A DNA stretch of 64,000 bases from Loxodes magnus (Eukaryota; Ciliophora; Karyorelictea; Loxodida; Loxodidae), in NCBI GenBank assembly GCA_946699065.1, contig CAMPDV010001272.1, positions 62,001-126,000 of the forward strand, written 5' to 3'. Under the pieces are notes generated by a model that was given only the letters and a program-made list of their open reading frames with translations, did not search any database and had not been told where the DNA came from. Below are positions 58,270-64,000 of the stretch, in pieces; position 1 is the stretch's first letter, and each line of letters begins with the position of its first letter. Position numbers and translations under genes: made by a program.

Positions 58270-60250
58270 TCAATTAATATTCTTTTAATATATTTTCAAA
58301 TAGATAATAACACAATTTATTTACATTTTGATCATCAGTACTACTTTGCTTAATATTCTTATTTTTCTTCTACTGCTTCAATTTTGTCCAGATAATTCTA
58401 TTATTGTAATAGTTCATCATTTCACTCAATAATTTAAACTCTTCTTCTAAGGAACTTTTAATGATAGCTTTTAATTCTAAAATAGATTTCTTTCAACTGC
58501 TTTTAAGTAGGAAATTTTAAGACTAAGATAGATTTGATTGTATGTTAACATCTTTAGTAAATCATAATTTTTTAAGTCTTGTAATTCCTAAATAAAATCT
58601 CGCAGAGTTTATGATTAAATATGTACAAAGCTATCTAAGTCTCCACAGAAGCAAATCTCAGTAATTTTGAAGTGTCTTTATTATAAGGCATATTAGAAAT
58701 AATAGCAATATACTCTAAATTTGTATATAGAAACTATTTCTCTAATCATCAATTTATTTAGTGTATAATCTGGAAATTATCTTGTTTAATAATCATATTT
58801 TTAAAGTTAAAATGTGTGGTTAGATTGATCTTATGCAGAATCTAAAATAAATTTTCCCTTATTTTATCCTAAATTGTTTACAAGAGTTTTTAAGGTCTTC
58901 AATATTCTATACATCTATTTCAAAATATTAAGTTAATTACTCCAAGTTTTTAAAATATCTCAGACTAGCAAACTTTGCTTTGTTAAATATCAAAGTAATA
59001 TCAAAGTCAGGATTTATTTACGTTGCTTATCATAATTTTAATAAAGCTTTAAATATCTCATAGTTATGTAGTATCAAGATAGTCAATTTAAGTCTATGAA
59101 GCATGATTCGTTAAATGTTTAGTTTGGACTTTATAGTGCACATCTTACTATGTTTTAACTATTATGCATATCTTTCTTTATTTTTCCAATTCCCCGTAGA
59201 AGTGCTCATAGAATATTTTCTGAACCATATTCTATTAAAGAGTGATATTCTAATATTTGACTACTTTAATATTAATCCATTAGCATATTTCTTATATTTT
59301 GACAATATTTCTTAGCAATAAACTTTATAATATTAGTTTTCATGAAAAGTATATTCCAAGTAAATTAACTTCTTAGATATTTATATTTGCTAATTGTTCG
59401 AACTTATGTAACATAAAAGTTTTCTTGCTTTTAATTTATAGTTCTAAAACATATATACTCATACTAACACTAATGTTCAACTTTACTCATCCAAATACTT
59501 TACATGTTGCTTTAATCAATAAACTCATATAATCTTCATTAGAAATTAATACCAAATCATCTGTCCAAGCTTTATTAGCATATACATGTCTACAGATTTT
59601 AAAGCTAAATAGTTTTTAATAAGTTGCTAATTATCTGACAGCAATAAGAAGATAATAGCTAGAACAGGATAATATAAGGTTCCTTACAATACTTCATATC
59701 TATATAATAAATTTATTGAAAGTATACTGTCTAAATAAACTTAATATCCAGACTATGATAAAATTATTTAAAGTAGTTTATTAGGACAAGAGGTAGTTTC
59801 ATTCTACTTAAATGATTAAGCAATAGACTTTTATTAATAGTGTCAAACATCTTTTCTACATCGCTAAGAGTTATAAGTATGTAAATCATTAATTGACTAA
59901 AAAGATCAAACATAATGCATAATTTCTAATCTTTAATATTCTATTAAAAGGGGTGTATAATTTTACACTAATAAATATAATCATAGAGCTTTTAAGTTAA
60001 TATTTTATCATGTATTTTTAAAATTACGCTCATGAGTGAAATTGGTCTTCAATTCTTCCAATAATTCTTTTATCTTCTTTTTGTAAATTGGAAGAATTCT
60101 TATTTATTTGAGTTAATCTATATTTTTCATCACTCAGTTGAAATTAATTAAATAAGATTTCTAAATTTAAATAATTATACTAAGATCAATATTAACATCT
60201 TGTTATATATTAAATCTCTCTAAGGAACCAATAATAAATTTATATTTCTT
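58270..60250 (-). mobile_element. LINE-C, 5'-truncated non-LTR retrotransposon
   Basis: Minus strand: RT fingers (NWRPISLMSV-like near 60,070), SDVEKMFDTINKSLLLNHL near 59,860, then ANKAWTDDLVLISNEDYM with catalytic Asp-Asp at 59,556-59,564, and ATCKVFGWVKLNISVSMSI. The Cys/His module is HFKITEICFCGDLDSFVHIF near 58,650, the counterpart of HYPVKNYLCKCDGKDTF in LINE-B. No endonuclease was found upstream. Frame changes occur between motifs. The o8 ORF follows within about 20 bp of the end given here. Confidence 0.7.
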
Positions 60251-60835
60251 TCTTTAATATCGATTTTATTTCATATCTATAATTATAAATACTTATTTTT
60301 AGCAAAATTTTTATGTTTTTTAAATTTAACTAATTTTCACTAAGATATTAGGCTTAAACTTTAATTTTTCGCTTATTAGATTTAAGCTTTTAGTTCTAAC
60401 TGTAAGAAAAAGTAAAATACTGGGAATTATAAGATAGAACTCTTTATAATAATAAAGATAAACTAAATTTTTGTCTTTTTGTAAATATTTCAACTTCATT
60501 TTACCTAACTTCAAAAGTTTTCTGAGTTCTAATAAAAAGTTTTCTCGTTTTTGATTGTTACTTTCATTTATTGGTTGGTCATTAGTACTTTCTTTGTAAG
60601 GATTTTAAACTTTCTATCCTTAAATTTATAATAATATATTGCATTATAGTTTATCTTTATTCTTTTTTCATTCCTACAGCGATATTTCTTTTTAATTTTT
60701 GCTATTTCTTCCTTTTTCAATAATTTTATCAGAAACAAGAAGCTTTAGCTATTTTTATAGATGCTTCTATGATATAAAATGGTATTATTTCTCTTGCTTT
60801 ATTTTTAGATTTTTATTTTCTCTAATAATAAATAA
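60251..60835. other. AT-rich DNA between LINE-C and S1
   Basis: T-rich on the plus strand; no supported gene. It may hold unrecognisable 5' sequence of LINE-C. Confidence 0.4.
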
Positions 60836-61178
60836 ATTGGATTATAGAGCACGTAGCATTCTCGTTGGTGCGCAGCTCTTTAAATTAATTTTATTTAAGG
60901 TCGAAAAAAAAATTTATGTCTCTCTATCCTTTTTTCTCTTCCTGCAATACGTCCCTGTAATTTTCCTTCCAAAGCATAGGATGCAATATGCAATTACAGG
61001 TACATTGCCTCTACCTATGATGAAGGAAGTTTCCTCCTGGCATTTAGAGTTCTCCAGCTTGTCACATCGTCTTCCTCTGATTTATTCTCCGTCCGCGCTC
61101 ATTTTTTAGTTGCCTTGCTGGGTCTCCAAGCAGCATCCGAAGGAAAGGGCTTTCTATCCTATTTAAATTCTGAATATT
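60836..61178 (-). mobile_element. S1 element, minus-strand copy
   Basis: About 340 bp matching 33,538-33,872 along its whole length, in the opposite orientation. In one frame it encodes MSADGEQIRGRRC, DKLENSKCQEETSFIIGRGN and VPVIAYCILCFGRKITG. It ends on its 3' (left) side with the conserved hairpin at about 60,845-60,878. This copy gives the clearest reading of the S1 product. Confidence 0.6.
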
Positions 61179-61439
61179 TTTATAATATTGTAGTATAATA
61201 ATAAATAATCTATTTAATCTTTTGATACAATCTAGTTTTACAGTTATTGCTAATTCTTTGCTACTTTATTTATTTTTAACTAATTGCTATGAGCAAGGTT
61301 ATAGATTAGCTATTTTAGCTTTATTGCATAATTCTATTTAAAAAGTCTTAAGTCGCTAGATGATAACTGATTATTAATTTAGTAGGAAGTAACATTAATA
61401 CTATCACTAAAATAAAGGAAAACATTAAATATTTCTGAT

Positions 61440-63490
61440 TTCAATCTTTACAGAATCTCAACTTAAGTTAAAATCCCTTATAGGTAACCGAAAAAGTTGA
61501 TAGTTATTCATATCTAAATCTGGCAAGTTTCTTGAATTTCTGTACTCTTGGAGATATTAGAGAGATGTCAAAGCTATCAATTAAAAACAATTTAAATCTG
61601 AAAGAAAGGAAAAGATAGACGTAACTGGTTACGCTTGAGATTTCGTATAATGAAATAAGTCTTAAAAGAAAACGCCAGTTCGGTTGAAAGCTTGATTAGC
61701 CTTGAAAAGATAGACATATGATAGAACACTTTAATCGTAAATATTACCCAAATTAAGATTAAATATTATACCTTTTAGAAAAATAAGAGTAACAGTAAAA
61801 AGAAGAGTTTTAATGTCGCTAGCATAAGAACAGGCTACAGAAGAAAATTATAAAACAGAATGGAAGAATTAAATAGATAGTTAGTATTTAGGTAGATGAA
61901 GGAGAAAAACTACTTTTTAAAGTTAGCTGATTGGATAGATTTTTTGAACTTTAGGTGACAAAATGAAATAGCAAACTATTAAGAAAGCTCATTTAAAGAG
62001 ATTCAAATACTTAAGTATGTTTGATTGTAGCTTAAAAAATAATTATTACCCTCTTAGAGCAGAATATCGGGATCAACTTCTAGAGATATGAGATTTTTTC
62101 GTAATTCTCTACAGGTTAGCTAAGATCCACTTAGACTATGAAATCTTCATCTCCTCTCTTATTTCCTAAGAACAAAAAAAGCATTAAGATCTAAAAGCTC
62201 CATACAAGGAAAAGCTTTATAATTATAATAGTCGACAAACAGAAATGAATTTACTTAAGTTAGAACAAAATAAAAATACTAAAATGTGTAAAAGTTCTCA
62301 ATGTAATAAAGGTAAATCCATTCCGATATTTCTGAAAGCGCTAAAATGCCTCAAAATAATCAGTCTTAATCTCAGTGAAAGTTGCTGCATATTTATCATC
62401 AGATGGTTATTTTTAATAAACAGAAGCATCTGCTTCTTATAAATTTCAGAAGGAGAAATTTAAGAGTATATAGCATTCTTTCCAATGATGAAGGCTAAAG
62501 TTAAAAAAATGAATATATATAGCAAATTAACTAATTAAACGACTAGATTAAGTAAGACGAGTTTTGTTATCCTTAGAGAAGTAATAAGTGAAATCTTTTA
62601 CATTTTTCTAATCTAACGAGTCTCAAAATAAAACTGCAAGAGAAATAAATGAAAAGTAATAAAAATACTGTAAGTAATTAACAGTTTCTTGAGAATAAAT
62701 CAATATAATTTTGTCCAGCTAGCTAAATTTTAATCAGCTCACAGATGATAACTAAAGTAAAATATAATGCTGTCAAAAAGATAAGAATGATTAAGATGTG
62801 AGCTATTGGTTGAAAAGTTAAATTAGTAATAATGAAAATTAGGAAAAAAAGTAAGTTAAAGAATCAAAATAGTCAGAATAATTCAATAATTTCTCAGAAA
62901 TAAAACTCATAAATCTAGTTTAATTTAATGCTATGGCAAGTTCTTATTTAAAAGCTAATGAGTGAATAGATTAATTACTTAAGCTTTTAAAAACTTTTAT
63001 ATCACCGAATAAAAGAAATTCTTGCAATGCCAAATTATTATTAGAATTGAGCATATTTTTTTTAACTTAAGCTAAGTATATAAAGTTTAATAAAAATGAA
63101 AGTAGACAAATTACTAATAAAGGTGGCTATGACAAAAAATCTAACAAATAGGACTCGGTTTAAGGATCTACTCTCAAATAGAAAAACCTGAGTATAAAAT
63201 TTTCCATCTACCTATTTCCGACAAGGCTCGAAAACTAGCTAAAAATGATAGTAAATGGCTTAAAAGGAAACTTCATTGAATAGAATAGATAATGAAAGCA
63301 TATTGCTTCATTTATAAAAATAAGAACCTATGCAGAAAGTACTAAGGAAAGCTAAAATTATTGAAGAAAAATATTATAAAACAGCTTTTAAGTAAAGAAA
63401 ATTAAGATACCTTGCCAAAGAAAATGGAAATAAAAACAAAAGTACTGTCGGGGATAATAGAAGTGCGTAGCAGATTTTAAATTTAATAAT
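61440..63490 (+). pseudogene. Unidentified gene family X, copy 2, with longer downstream part
   Basis: The first part (to about 62,300) matches family X copy 1, with shared blocks listed there and with DNA-level similarity. Downstream, a single plus-strand frame stays protein-like to about 63,480: Lys/Gln/Ile-rich helices and KIFHLPISDKARKLAKNDSK near 63,195-63,260. No known domain. At least one shift separates the VTGYAWDF and LKENASSVE blocks near 61,660. Whether the downstream part belongs to the same gene is uncertain. Confidence 0.35.
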
Positions 63491-63599
63491 TTTTAGTTCT
63501 AGAATTAATACTTTATGATGTTCTAGAACTATTACAGGTAGAAAGTAGGATGAGTAAATTATATAATTTAAAAACTGAAAAAGAAAAGATTACTTTTGC

Positions 63600-64000
63600 T
63601 TATTAAAAAGAACCAAAGTAGTTTTTAAATTCATAAGAGGTGAAGCCTGTTGTTGCTCAGTAGAGAATACTTATTAGAATGATCCGATACAGTGCTTTAT
63701 GTCCATTATAGTGAGATGCGAGGATTATTGTTAGGGTTTAAAGTTTTGCGTTTCCTTTATTTCTTCTTGATAGTCTTCTCTTAGTGTGAATTTAGTAATT
63801 GTGGAGTATTAATGTATTGTTATTTGTTGCTTAAGGACAGTTAAGTATCTACCATTTGAGATAGCTAAAGAGATTTACTGAACTCCTTCTTTTTGGGTAG
63901 ATCCTGGTGAAATAACTAAAAAACTTTTTCTTGTTCTTTAACTTAAATTTAACATTCTCCAGTACCGTAGGTCGAGCAATAATTTTGGCTATATCGTATA
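63600..64000 (-). CDS. C-terminal end of an unrecognised gene entering from the right
   Basis: A minus-strand frame from 64000 reads IRYSQNYCSTYGTGECQIQV, then FHQDLPKKKEFSKSLQLSQM and a Lys/Arg cluster (EKTIKKKQRKRKTLNPNNNP), with evenly spread Pro, Ser and Asn, to a TGA near 63,635. It looks like an intrinsically disordered basic tail. Two other frames are also open, so confidence is limited. Confidence 0.35.

Noticed and set aside
59115-59315. Plus-strand frame of 66 codons (MFSLDFIVHI)
   Set aside because: Antisense to LINE-C RT sequence.
60699-61109. Plus-strand frame of 136 codons ending in the S1 region
   Set aside because: Joins T-rich DNA to the antisense of S1. The conserved S1 reading is on the minus strand.
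1-64000. rRNA, snRNA, other tRNAs, telomere repeats, replication origin
   Set aside because: Looked for and not seen; only the four tRNA-Gly genes are recognisable as RNA genes.

Overview
Organism and genetic code. This is AT-rich nuclear DNA of a ciliate in which TAA and TAG read as glutamine and TGA reads as tryptophan. Long tetratricopeptide-repeat (TPR) genes contain TAA/TAG at consensus Gln positions. TGA fills the invariant Trp of protein-kinase subdomain IX and of WD40 blades, and TGG stands at the same alignment columns in other copies. TGA is also the only plausible stop: it recurs at the same C-terminal point of four paralogous genes. This fits the karyorelict (Loxodes-type, code 27) or Condylostoma-type (code 28) nuclear code; I favour a karyorelict. 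Because no codon is an unconditional stop, an open frame proves nothing here. Calls below rest on homology between copies, motifs or codon pattern, and entries without such support carry low confidence.

Layout. 1-7 kb: an unrecognised minus-strand gene, then a very large TPR-protein kinase gene (A) with an apparently active kinase domain. 7-14.6 kb: weakly supported genes, a decayed minus-strand non-LTR retrotransposon (LINE-A) and a decayed coiled-coil/zinc-knuckle ORF. 15-16 kb: a seven-bladed WD40 gene. 16-29 kb: very AT-rich DNA with dispersed copies of the coiled-coil/zinc-knuckle family (called ORF1-like), a WD40-like pseudogene and a LINE 3' fragment. 29.5-57 kb: four copies of one unit, a TPR-pseudokinase gene followed by an identical tRNA-Gly(TCC). 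Copies B and C point towards each other around LINE-B; C and D are direct repeats; D and E point away from each other around a mobile-element cluster. 57.4-61.2 kb: an open ORF1-like gene, LINE-C and a small element (S1) with a conserved 3' hairpin. 61.4-64 kb: a second copy of an unidentified gene family and the end of a minus-strand gene.

How it fits together. Two processes dominate. The first is local amplification: intragenic TPR arrays, including a 714-bp higher-order repeat, and whole gene-plus-tRNA units. The second is retrotransposition: three LINE copies with RT motifs, at least nine ORF1-like copies in two or more subfamilies, one ORF1-only insertion with an 11-bp target duplication, and three S1 copies. 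Pseudokinases B-E have lost the HRD aspartate and the DFG aspartate, whereas kinase A keeps its catalytic residues. Frameshifts in A, B and E may be decay or sequencing indels; C and D are open from ATG to TGA.
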